Below, piece after piece: positions 35,356 to 43,810 of a DNA stretch of 64,000 nt; the first letter of the stretch is position 1, and each line of letters starts with the position of its first letter. The stretch is from the NCBI GenBank assembly GCA_023091665.1, contig JALJCQ010000024.1:496001-560000 (forward strand), in the 5' to 3' direction. The DNA is from Pythium myriotylum (taxonomy: Eukaryota; Oomycota; Peronosporomycetes; Pythiales; Pythiaceae). A model generated the notes under the pieces. The model saw only the letters and a list, made by a program, of their open reading frames with translations, searched no databases and was not told where the DNA came from. Made by a program: the position numbers and the translations under genes.

Positions 35356-37593
35356 ATGGCGGGCACGGCAGCTGCGGCAGCGCCCGCGGGCGAGAAGAAG
35401 CCCACGACCAACGCCGGCGCCTACGCCAAGAGCGCCATCTTCTCCATGATCTCGCTCACGCTCGCGACCTCGTTCGCCAAGTGGTTCACGGGCCAGGAAG
35501 ACTACATCGCCTGCGGCGTCAACGTCAACGACAACTCGTGGATCGGTGCGCGCTACCTCTCGGTGCGCTACTTTGACCCGAAGGAAACCCACCACGAGAC
35601 CCAGTACGTCGCCATGCGCGACGGCGTTGACCTTGCGGTCGACATGTACCTCGCCAACTACCTCTGGGACCAGAAGGAGAAAGTGCCAACCGTGCTCTAC
35701 TACACGCGTCACGGCCGCGGCTACCAGGTCGACTTCCCGTTCAGCCTCTTCTCGCAGTACGAGAAGAAGTTCACCAACCCTCGCACCAACGTGTACGTGC
35801 AGCGCTTCATCAGCAGCGGCTTCGCTTGGGTCAGCGTCGACGTGCGCGGCACTGGCGCCTCGGCGGGTGCGAAGAAGCACGACTTCTCGGACCAGGAGGT
35901 CGAGGATGGATACGACATCATCGAGTGGGTCACGAAGCAGCCGTGGTCCAACGGCCACGTGTCTGCTCTCGGTCACGGCTTCGATGGCGTTGGCGCGCTC
36001 GTGCTTGCTGCCTCGCAGCACCCTGCGCTCAAGGCCATTTCGCTTAACGGTGCCCCAGTGGATGTGTTCAATGCCGCATTCTTCCCGGGTGGTGTTCTCA
36101 ACGAGAAGGCGCTCAAGGACTACTCGTCGTTCACGTACGATACGGACCGCCAGATCCGCTGGCGCGAGATCCCGTCGTTCAAGGCGCGCATCATGATGAA
36201 GCACTTCGGTGGCAACGTCTACCGCGTCGACGACGACGATGCCAAGTTCCAGAAGTACATTGCCCAGCATGCGAACAACCCGAACCTGATCGAGGAGCTC
36301 GAGAACGCGCGTTTCCGTGACGACAAGCTCAAGAAGGCCGGTGTCACGGTCGGCGACCTCGACGCGATCCGTCTTCTGGGCAAGATCGCGTCGTCGGGTG
36401 TTGCGATCCATTCGTTCGGTGGTTATTACGACATGGGAGTCGCGCGCTCCTCGATTCTGCTCTTCCAGTACTTGACCAACACGCTGGACGCCGACACGGC
36501 GTCGCTTCTCCCGCCTCTTCCGGAGGGAACCAACACGGACCCGCGCCACCACCGTCTCTCGCTTGGCCCATGGAGCCACGCCGGTGTGGACAACGCTGAC
36601 CCGTTTGCGCAGTCGAAGCAGAAATGCTTCTGGCATCTGGATGAGATCTCGCGCTTCTTCGATTACCACCTCTACCCGAACCGCCGAAAGATCGCCACGC
36701 TTGACGAGGAGGAGCCGATCCACTACTTCTCGGTCGTCCACAACCGCTGGAAGACATCGCTTACCTGGCCGCCGTCGTACCTGAGCGAGCAGACCTACTA
36801 CCTGGGCCCGAACAAGACGCTTGAGGAGGTGAACACGCCTGAGGGCGACGTCTCGCTCAACGTGTCGTTCAACCCGCAGTACGATGTGCTCTCGCGTTGG
36901 GACATGATCGGCCACTTGTTTGGTAGCCGTCCGTTCTACTATCACGACCGTCAGCCCATGGAGGACCAGTTCGTGACGTTCCTCACGCCGGAGAGCAAGG
37001 ACCTGCGCGAGATCACGGGCGAAGTCGAGCTGCGGGTGTTCTTCTCGGTGGACAAGCCGGCGGTGAACCTCGTCGCTTACCTCGAGGATGTCGATTACTC
37101 GCCAATGTTCCCCAACGAGAACAAGCGCCGCGGCGTGACGTACATCACGGAGGCGCTGCTGAACCCGATCCACCAGACCATCCGCCCCGAGTCGTCGGTG
37201 CACTCGTTTACCAAGAAGCACTCGCGCGAGATTGTGCCGGGCAAGGTCTACGAGGCCGTGCTCAAGTTCCAGCCGATCTCGTACCTCGTCAAGCGCCACC
37301 ACCAGCTGCGCGTGTCGATCGGCGTGGCCACGCCCAAGGACTTTGGTGCCGCTGGCCCGGAGGAAGCGACCAAGCTCACGGTCCACTTTGGCGGCGACTA
37401 CCCGTCGTCGATCAAGTTCCCGCAGTTCCTTGGTCTCTACAGTGCGAATGTCGTCCCGAAAGACGACGAGCCCAAGCCGAACGAGCAGGTGCTCGACACG
37501 CCCGCGACCGAGTCGGAGACCGAGAGCGAGGCGGGCGAGGAGGTCGACGAGTTCGCCGACGACGCGGAGACCTCGGAGAAGGAAGAGTTGTAA
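35356..37593 (+). CDS. S15/CocE-family hydrolase lacking the nucleophile Ser
   Basis: 745 aa from ATG 35356. After a short N terminus with a possible membrane anchor (about 24-42, AKSAIFSMISLTLATSFAKW) comes an alpha/beta-hydrolase of the Xaa-Pro dipeptidyl-peptidase (S15)/CocE-NonD type: AMRDGVDLAVDMY, VSVDVRGTGASAG, EDGYDIIEWVTKQPWSNG, FGGYYD (Asp359), GPWSHAG (His408), and a C-terminal jelly-roll-like region. The nucleophile elbow, normally G-x-S-Y-G-G, reads GHGFDG, with Gly208 at the Ser position. The catalytic Asp and His remain. The enzyme is probably inactive as a serine hydrolase or uses another chemistry. The tail is acidic and disordered. An 827-codon frame on the opposite strand is a shadow. 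Confidence 0.85.
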   Translation: MAGTAAAAAPAGEKKPTTNAGAYAKSAIFSMISLTLATSFAKWFTGQEDYIACGVNVNDNSWIGARYLSVRYFDPKETHHETQYVAMRDGVDLAVDMYLANYLWDQKEKVPTVLYYTRHGRGYQVDFPFSLFSQYEKKFTNPRTNVYVQRFISSGFAWVSVDVRGTGASAGAKKHDFSDQEVEDGYDIIEWVTKQPWSNGHVSALGHGFDGVGALVLAASQHPALKAISLNGAPVDVFNAAFFPGGVLNEKALKDYSSFTYDTDRQIRWREIPSFKARIMMKHFGGNVYRVDDDDAKFQKYIAQHANNPNLIEELENARFRDDKLKKAGVTVGDLDAIRLLGKIASSGVAIHSFGGYYDMGVARSSILLFQYLTNTLDADTASLLPPLPEGTNTDPRHHRLSLGPWSHAGVDNADPFAQSKQKCFWHLDEISRFFDYHLYPNRRKIATLDEEEPIHYFSVVHNRWKTSLTWPPSYLSEQTYYLGPNKTLEEVNTPEGDVSLNVSFNPQYDVLSRWDMIGHLFGSRPFYYHDRQPMEDQFVTFLTPESKDLREITGEVELRVFFSVDKPAVNLVAYLEDVDYSPMFPNENKRRGVTYITEALLNPIHQTIRPESSVHSFTKKHSREIVPGKVYEAVLKFQPISYLVKRHHQLRVSIGVATPKDFGAAGPEEATKLTVHFGGDYPSSIKFPQFLGLYSANVVPKDDEPKPNEQVLDTPATESETESEAGEEVDEFADDAETSEKEEL

Positions 37594-37759
37594 GCAATGG
37601 TGGTGTGAGCTCTCCGATGAATGGGTACATACGCATAAATTCATGGCAATAGATTTGAGAATACAGCTTGTTCATTGGAGGAATTGATCTATATGTGGTC
37701 CACGTCACTTTGCTGATTCGTCGACAGCGAGGGATTATCGACGCGCCGTCCTAATCTAG

Positions 37760-37839
37760 CCAATCAGAAGTCGGTTTAAGTTAGTCCACCAATCAGATGC
37801 GAGCATTCAAACCCATCAACATGCGGACCTCCAATCAGA
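37760..37839. promoter_or_regulatory. Triple CCAATCAGA array
   Basis: Identical 9-mers CCAATCAGA at 37760-37768, 37789-37797 and 37831-37839, all on the plus strand, 410-490 bp upstream of the M17 aminopeptidase ATG. CCAAT with this 3' context is the classical NF-Y (HAP) site. Binding is inferred. Confidence 0.6.
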
Positions 37840-38000
37840 CCCCCCACCTCACTTCCATTCTGCGCCACTCGCCACGTTGAAGACCTCGCTCCTCCGCGCA
37901 CACGACGCATTTGCTGGCGGTCTCCTCTTCGCCCCGCGCGCGGCTTCTTCTGTTGGCCACGTGGGAGTCGTGGAGGCTCGACGGCTGACGAGTCCAACAG

Positions 38001-38067
38001 TTTTAGACCGCGGCCCACTGGGTCTAAAAGTTTAGACGCGCCGCTCTTGCTGACGTGAACGACGTCA
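38001..38067. promoter_or_regulatory. TTTAGAC hairpin and paired TGACGT/ACGTCA half-sites
   Basis: TTTTAGACC at 38001-38009 pairs with GGTCTAAAA at 38021-38029, and TTTAGAC recurs at 38031. TGACGT (38051) and ACGTCA (38062) form an inverted pair with a 5-nt spacer, resembling split bZIP/CRE sites. It lies 180-250 bp before the aminopeptidase ATG. Confidence 0.45.
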
Positions 38068-38248
38068 TGGGTCGTGGTGTGCACCACACCATCCGCACCT
38101 TCGTCTGCAAGTGGACGCGAATGTCGCCTCTCCTTTTGTCCAATATGTATCGTCAACAAAATCTCTGTCAACCCTCCTGGGCCACGCGATCCTTCTCGCC
38201 ATTCCCCAACTTGAGCTCCTGAGAAGACCTCCTCCGCCCCTTGCCCCC

Positions 38249-39874
38249 ATGGTGCTCTACTCGGCGACGACGGCGGCGCTCACCAAGCGCGTGAACCGCG
38301 TGCTCGTGGTCGGCACGGCCGAGTCGCTCAAGGACCAGGCGGCCTTCGTGAAGCAGGCCATCGCCTCGGCCAGCGCCACGAGCGGCCCCGCCGTGGCCTT
38401 CGGCGGTCCCAACGACGTGCTGCTCGCGCACGCCACGGCGACGCTGAGCCCGGGTGCCGACAGCGGCGCCTCGGCGCAGGTGCTGCTGCTCCGCGAGCAG
38501 GCGGCCGACGACGCCTTCCACGTGACGCTCTTCGCGCTGCCGACGCTCGTCTCGCGCGCCAACGCGCCCGCGCGTCCGCACGCCATCCACGCGTTCGTCA
38601 AGGCCAACAAGGCACTGCTCACCAAGAAGTCGGGCGACGACGAGGCCGACGCCAACGAGGTCGTGCTCGTCGTGGTCGCGCTGCCCGACCACCAGGACAA
38701 GTGGTTCGCCGCGGGCGCCGCCGTCGCACGCGCTGGCCACCACTACCTCCACAAGGGCAAGAAGACGAGCGGTCTGCCGCTCGAGGCCGCCGAGACTGAG
38801 ATTGCCGTCACGGACGACAACCTCGCGGTCGTGTTCCAGCAGGAGATCCCGGCGCAGGACCTCGCACTCCTGCAGTCCACGGGCGACGCCATCCAGCTCG
38901 CCACGCGCCTCACGGACGCGCCGCCGAACGAGCTCCACTCGGACGCCTTCATTGCCGAGGCGCGCCGCGTCGCCAAGCGCACCAACTCGAAGATCACGGT
39001 GATCCAGGGCGAGGAGCTGCGCGAGCGCGGCCTCGGTGGCATCTACGGCGTCGGCAAGGCCGCCGAGCACCAGCCGGCGCTTGTCATCCTGAGCCACTAC
39101 CCCGCCGGCGTCTCGGAGGACGCCAAGGGCGTCGCGCTTGTGGGCAAGGGCATCGTCTACGACACGGGAGGTCTCTCGATCAAGACGGGCGGCTTCATGG
39201 TCGGCATGAAGCGTGACATGGGCGGTGCCGCCGGCCTGCTCGCGGCGTTCCAGGCCGCCGTGCTCGGCAAGAACACGACCGACAAGCAGCCGCTGCACGT
39301 GCTGCTCTGCATTGCCGAGAACTCGGTCGGCCCCAAGGCGACGCGTCCGGACGACGTGCACACGTTCTACTCGGGCAAGACGGTCGAGGTCAACAACACG
39401 GACGCCGAGGGCCGTCTCGTGCTGGCCGACGGCGTGGCCTACGCCGTCAAGCACCTCAACCCCAAGGTGCTCGTGGACATGGCGACGCTCACGGGTGCGC
39501 AGGGCATCGCCACGGGCAACCGCATCGCCGCGATCTACTCGAACGACGACGACCTGGAGCGCCTGGCCATCAAGGCCGGCAAGCTCTCGGGCGACCTCGT
39601 GCACCCGGTGCCGTACGCGCCCGAGTTCTTCCGTGGCGAGTATAAGAGCGCGGTGGCCGACATGAAGAACTCGGTCAAGAACCGCACGAACGCGCAGGTG
39701 TCGTGCGCCGGCCAGTTCATCGGCAACCACCTCGGCGACTACGAGACGAACGGCAAGTGGCTCCACATCGACATGGCGTACCCGGTCAAGACGGACGACG
39801 ACGAGCGCGCCACGGGCTTTGGCGTCGCGCTCATCCAGTCGCTGCTCAAGGAGATCGACCAGGCCGGCTGGTAG
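38249..39874 (+). CDS. M17 leucyl aminopeptidase
   Basis: 541 aa from ATG 38249 (codons back to a GTG at 38111 are leader). The N-terminal 180 residues are the M17 macro-like domain. The C-terminal catalytic domain has VGKGIVYDTGGLSIKTGGFM (metal-binding Lys and Asp), MKRDMGGAAGLLAAF, and the family signature NTDAEGRLVLAD with metal ligands Asp and Glu and catalytic Arg. The length is typical. It is a cytosolic two-metal exopeptidase that removes N-terminal residues and turns over peptides, normally hexameric. It converges on the small gene at 39.9 kb, 72 bp between stops. Confidence 0.93.
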   Translation: MVLYSATTAALTKRVNRVLVVGTAESLKDQAAFVKQAIASASATSGPAVAFGGPNDVLLAHATATLSPGADSGASAQVLLLREQAADDAFHVTLFALPTLVSRANAPARPHAIHAFVKANKALLTKKSGDDEADANEVVLVVVALPDHQDKWFAAGAAVARAGHHYLHKGKKTSGLPLEAAETEIAVTDDNLAVVFQQEIPAQDLALLQSTGDAIQLATRLTDAPPNELHSDAFIAEARRVAKRTNSKITVIQGEELRERGLGGIYGVGKAAEHQPALVILSHYPAGVSEDAKGVALVGKGIVYDTGGLSIKTGGFMVGMKRDMGGAAGLLAAFQAAVLGKNTTDKQPLHVLLCIAENSVGPKATRPDDVHTFYSGKTVEVNNTDAEGRLVLADGVAYAVKHLNPKVLVDMATLTGAQGIATGNRIAAIYSNDDDLERLAIKAGKLSGDLVHPVPYAPEFFRGEYKSAVADMKNSVKNRTNAQVSCAGQFIGNHLGDYETNGKWLHIDMAYPVKTDDDERATGFGVALIQSLLKEIDQAGW

Positions 39875-39946
39875 AGAGAGAAAGAGTCGTGGACAAATGA
39901 ATGTTTCTCGCTGTCGAGCGATTTGTACTGCAAAGCATTCTTGGTG

Positions 39947-40472
39947 CTACCGTGGCGTGAGGGCCGCTAGAGTCTCAGCAAGTTGCTGGGCTGCCTGGGA
40001 GTACGCCTCGTTCACTTTGCGTAGGTCCTGCTGGCCCTGGAACGCTGCGAGTCCGATTCCAGCGTGTCGAATGAGCTGTTCGATGGCTTTGAGACGATCG
40101 ACAAGGTCGGGAGACTGAGGAGCTTGGTGTTGTGGTTGCGATTGGGAGACGAGAGTGACGTGGGCGGCAAAGACCCTATCTTCCTGTTGCGACCACGTGC
40201 GTTTGGCCTCGATCAGCTGCTCGTCGAGTCTCCGGACCTCGTCGTCGTGCTGATTGTTCCTGTGCGGTTGGCTCGGCTCCTGTGGTCGTGCCTGCTTGGT
40301 AAGAAGCAGCGCGGTGCTCACTCCAAAGTCGGTCTGCAACGAGTTGTCATTCATGAGATACAAACTAGCGAACCGAGAACGAACTCACTCGCGACAGGGA
40401 GACGTGGTCCAGCGGGGCCTCGCGGGTCTCAACAGGCACGAGCGACGCGAGCACTCGACGGGGCCGGCTCAT
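39947..40472 (-). CDS. Small helical protein, two exons, possibly Mediator-like
   Basis: Exon 1 is 40472-40389 and exon 2 is 40333-39947, with a 55-nt intron (GTGAGT...TTGCAG, phase 0), giving 156 aa. Exon 1 starts MSRPRRVLASLVPVE. The C-terminal part is helical: DLVDRLKAIEQLIRHAGIGL and then AYSQAAQQLAETLAAL, which faintly resembles the Med11 four-helix-bundle subunit; this is a guess. Without the intron the frame would begin at an ATG inside the intron (40354). Its start is only 24 bp from the stop of the upstream membrane gene on the same strand, so its promoter must lie inside that gene. Confidence 0.6.
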
Positions 40473-40496
40473 CGGCGACGAAGCTGAAAATACGAC

Positions 40497-41986
40497 TCAC
40501 TCGGGTCTATTCTCTGCCCCCGAGGACGGCGCGCGCAGGTAGAACGAGCAGCAGAGTGAGATGTTGGTGATGGCACAGCCAGCGAAAACAATCGCGATGA
40601 AGCCATGGATGTCGTTTGTCCCGCCGAGAGGGATGCCGTTGGCTGTCTCCCAGACGCAGCAAGTGAAGTCGACAGCCAGCTCCGCCACGAGCTGCACGAG
40701 CACGAGGTGCACGCGGCCGCCAGCATTGCCTGGCAGCTCGTCCCATGCGAACTTGGGGTGGCCCTTGAGGCAGTAGTAGATGGAGAGCGAGCACGCGATG
40801 GCGATGTACTCGGAGCACATGTCGGCGTGGATCTCGGCGGCTGTGAACTGCACGAGGCGCTGGGCCCACTGTTGGCTCTTGGCTGGGACTTCCCTCTGGC
40901 TCGTGTTGGCGGCGACAGGCACTACCGTAGGGCCCTGGACTGCCGTTGAGGCCTTTTGCCCAGGGCAGAGCGCACGTTTCAACTCGGCTCGTACTTGCCA
41001 GACCTTGATGACGCGCATGAGTGGCTCGAGCAGCGCGAGCACGATGACACCAGTCATAGAGACCGTCGCCTGCACGCGCAATAGCGCCATGCGCACCTGA
41101 GTGTGGATGAGGATAGTCGGCACCGCTGCGACGACGTAGAGCGAGCGCACATGGATCTTACGCGCACGCAGCACGAAGTGGCGCGTGATCTTCATATTAT
41201 CACGCGAAACGCCATAGATGCGAGGCTGAAGACCACTAGATCTCGTTGAGTTGTGATCTGCAGCCGACTGGAGATGTGGATGTATCCGGAAGCGATGAAC
41301 ACGGCCACGACGAACCCCGAGTCGCTCATGTAGGCACGGAGCAGGCGGCGCCACAGCGAGGAGCGGTTGACGTACCCGAGCGCGAGGCCCTCGACGGTCT
41401 CTGTTTGGAAGATCCGACGCGAAATGACGTCTAACGAGGCCGTGTAATAGTTTACAACGAGTCCCGACGCGTAAAAGTGGAGTTGTAGAGGCTGCAGCGA
41501 CGGTGACGCGTACTTGTGGGCGTACGCGATCGCCGAGATCATTGTTAAAGACGTGAGGTAGTTGGGCAGCGACGGGAGAAACAGTCGCCAGAGCCAGAAG
41601 ATGTACGGTCGAGGCGTCTCTGGTGAGCTATAATGGCGGTACCTGACAAGTGACGAGGCATATCCTGTGATCATGGCGATAGCGAGGAAGAAGCTCACGT
41701 AGGCCATGGTCGCGACCTGGAACTCCACGTAGCTCTGCTGCTGTGGAGACTTCCCTGTGAATACGAACCCTTGAGTAAAGAGAAGATTCGCACCCAGGGC
41801 CAGCGTTCCGCTGAAGAGCGACTGACGAATCACCGTGGCCACTGTCTGGAGCGAGGAGAGGTAGGTCTGGAAAGTCCCCATGGACTGCCACATTTCCTTG
41901 GCTGATGGCAGCCGGACAAGGGTCGTGGAGCGATGGCGTGTGATCGCCAGAGAGCGAGAAGCTCGAGGGCTCTCGGAAGTCGCCAT
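40497..41986 (-). pseudogene. Multi-pass membrane protein gene with one frameshift
   Basis: Two overlapping frames on one strand join into one protein. Frame 1 runs from ATG 41986 to a stop at 41192 and has at least four membrane segments, ending SLASMAFRVII. Frame 2 continues MKITRHFVLRARKIHV, then SLYVVAAVPTILIHTQVRMA and further membrane segments to TGA 40497. The break is at 41193-41200, where ATAATAT would read in frame if one AT were absent. No GT-AG intron that joins the frames keeps this conserved-looking stretch. The total would be about 495 residues with some eight membrane helices. The family is unknown to me. It is either a real disruption or a sequence error. Confidence 0.65.
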
Positions 41987-42343
41987 GGGCCGCTCCAGTA
42001 GTCCATGATCTCCGAGAAGGCAACTCAAGTCGAGCGTCTATGTTTAGGGGTTCTTCGACTTCAACGTCTCACGAATGGGCGGACAAAGGGGAAGAATGGT
42101 GCGAACGCCAAGCTGAAGGTGAAACTGACATTGAGAAGAACGTTTGCGTCGACATTGTTTCAACACGAGAGAGAGACCGCTCTTCGTTTTGATATTCATC
42201 GTGGCGTGTACTCGAACGGGCTTTGGCCGTCAAAGAGAGAACACCGCGATACTCGCAACTACGACTAAAGAATCATAAATGCCCTGGAAGAGGTAACTGG
42301 GATGTAATAGTTCGGCTGATCGACTCAACGCAAACACCAATAA
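41987..42343. other. Intergenic, nothing recognised
   Basis: 357 bp between the membrane gene start and the jacalin-like gene stop, both on the minus strand. No motif recognised. Confidence 0.5.
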
Positions 42344-43417
42344 TCAATTATTCGGCACATCCTGAGAGGCGACGCTGGTTTTAGGCTTCAGGGCATCGGT
42401 CTCGACGGGAGCGACCATTGCCTGAAGACTGTCAATCGCGTATTCCCCAGATTCGAGAGTCGCATGAGTTCGGAATCCACAGATAAATGTGCCTGGAGGA
42501 CTTACGATGTGCTGTTCCATACTATCTTCGCCCGTTTTACCTCTTTCCGGGGTCGTTCTCAAGTTCGTCCGGAACGAGACCGACACGATGGAGGAATCGT
42601 AAACAGCCACATTGATCTGCTTGATCTGCTCGCCGTCTACTAAGATGATCCACTGCTCCTTCAGCATTCCTTTGAATGGCTTGTCAAATAACATCAAACG
42701 CTGATACTCTGCATTCGTGACAAATCGAATACCAACGATGGCCACAGCGGACATCCGGACGACGATGGCGCTTGGAGCTTGACAAAATGTGCAGAAATCG
42801 TACTCGTCTCCGCTTCCTTCATCTCGCACTTCGAGAACTGACGACATCGTCGGGGGAATCGCGATACTGTGGCCTTCGTTCACGATCGCTGAAGGTGCAA
42901 AGACCACTCCCAACTGTGAACATCCGTCTTGGCCATGTTCTCCGTAAAAGGCATTGATGCAGAATCCCTCGCTCGACTCGAAGGATGTGCGTCGATCGCC
43001 GAGAGTGCCAACCCATGGCGTCTGTCGCATGGTCGTGTGCAGCTTGATAGCCGTGATCGCCGATTCCGAGAGGAAGACCTCAACCTTGAAAACCGATTCG
43101 CCTGGAAATAGTACGAAGATGTGTTCTGGTACATCAACCCTGTAGCTCTCTATGCTGCTGGGGGTTTCATCGTGGGTCAGATTCTTGATCCTGTGGATGC
43201 AGTTATTGCCCAAGGTAATGATGAACGCCTCCACCCGGGTCACGATTTCCTCCCATGAGTCCCCGAACGAGCCTGTCCGCGCTGCGACATTGGATACTTG
43301 TATAGGCTCGGATAGGTACGGGGCTCGAGAAGCGTTGTCCATGCTGCAACGGTGAAAAGACGGAGTGAGAGTGCCCCGAAGATGAACCGAGGGAGTCATG
43401 GGACGCGGAAACATCAT
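42344..43417 (-). CDS. Two-repeat beta-rich protein, possibly jacalin-like lectin fold
   Basis: 357 aa from ATG 43417; a second ATG at 43342 (MDNASRAPYL) would give 332 aa. There is no signal peptide. The body shows two related beta-rich halves, each with a strand pattern like jacalin-type lectins: VFKVEVFLSESAITAIKLHT...VGTLGDRR...FCINAFYGEHGQDGCSQLGV, and QIKQINVAVYDSSIVSVSFRT...TFICGFRTHATLESGEYAIDSL. The G-x-x-G-x-x-L-G-V-like closing of a jacalin repeat is recognisable. Carbohydrate binding is an inference. It is intronless. Confidence 0.6.
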   Translation of the reverse strand: MMFPRPMTPSVHLRGTLTPSFHRCSMDNASRAPYLSEPIQVSNVAARTGSFGDSWEEIVTRVEAFIITLGNNCIHRIKNLTHDETPSSIESYRVDVPEHIFVLFPGESVFKVEVFLSESAITAIKLHTTMRQTPWVGTLGDRRTSFESSEGFCINAFYGEHGQDGCSQLGVVFAPSAIVNEGHSIAIPPTMSSVLEVRDEGSGDEYDFCTFCQAPSAIVVRMSAVAIVGIRFVTNAEYQRLMLFDKPFKGMLKEQWIILVDGEQIKQINVAVYDSSIVSVSFRTNLRTTPERGKTGEDSMEQHIVSPPGTFICGFRTHATLESGEYAIDSLQAMVAPVETDALKPKTSVASQDVPNN

Positions 43418-43810
43418 TCGAAGTTTGATGGGATCAACTGAGATGAGCGAATGACAGTGACGAATTGTTGTGAGAGGCTATGCACATGTATTGTATCTGC
43501 CCACCATGCCGTGGTCGATACAACGTCGAACCAGTACGTATAGTAAGAATGCCAGCCCTCGTCTCGAATTGAAGCAGGCAAGCTGGTCCAAGGGTGAACG
43601 CTCCGCGAGCTGGGTTGCCATTGCATTGCAAGGCTATGAATCGCACGCTTGTCCAACTCTGTGTGCAGATCCAAACCTCCGCATGGAAGGCTCGCTTCGT
43701 ACACAAATGACTTCACATACAACAACACTTAAATCTTCAGACAGTAGAAAACGACGAGCCTTCGGCCCGAGAGGGTTGCATTAGATCATAGTAATAAACG
43801 AGAGAGAATC
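43418..43810. other. Intergenic, nothing recognised
   Basis: 393 bp between the jacalin-like gene start and the aldehyde dehydrogenase stop. Only short, unconvincing frames. Confidence 0.5.

Larger units (their letters stand above)
37594..38248. other. Intergenic / upstream region of the M17 aminopeptidase
   Basis: 655 bp without genes. It contains three CCAATCAGA copies, a 9-bp-arm hairpin and paired CRE-like half-sites, listed separately. Confidence 0.6.

Noticed and set aside
35161..37644. 827-codon open frame on the minus strand
   Set aside because: It lies antisense to the S15/CocE-family gene, is rich in Arg, Val, Leu and Glu with no domain, and arises from strong third-position GC bias in the real gene.
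38168..39766. 532-codon minus frame over the M17 aminopeptidase
   Set aside because: Antisense shadow of a clearly identified enzyme; composition is Arg/His/Val-rich and no motif is present.
40334..40388. ATG at 40354 as the start of the small gene at 39.9-40.5 kb
   Set aside because: It falls inside a well-formed 55-nt intron; splicing gives an upstream exon with a better start.
41085..41241. 107-nt intron joining the two frames of the membrane gene
   Set aside because: It would remove the conserved-looking stretch MKITRHFVLRARKIHV and the start of a membrane helix, and it is longer than every other intron here.
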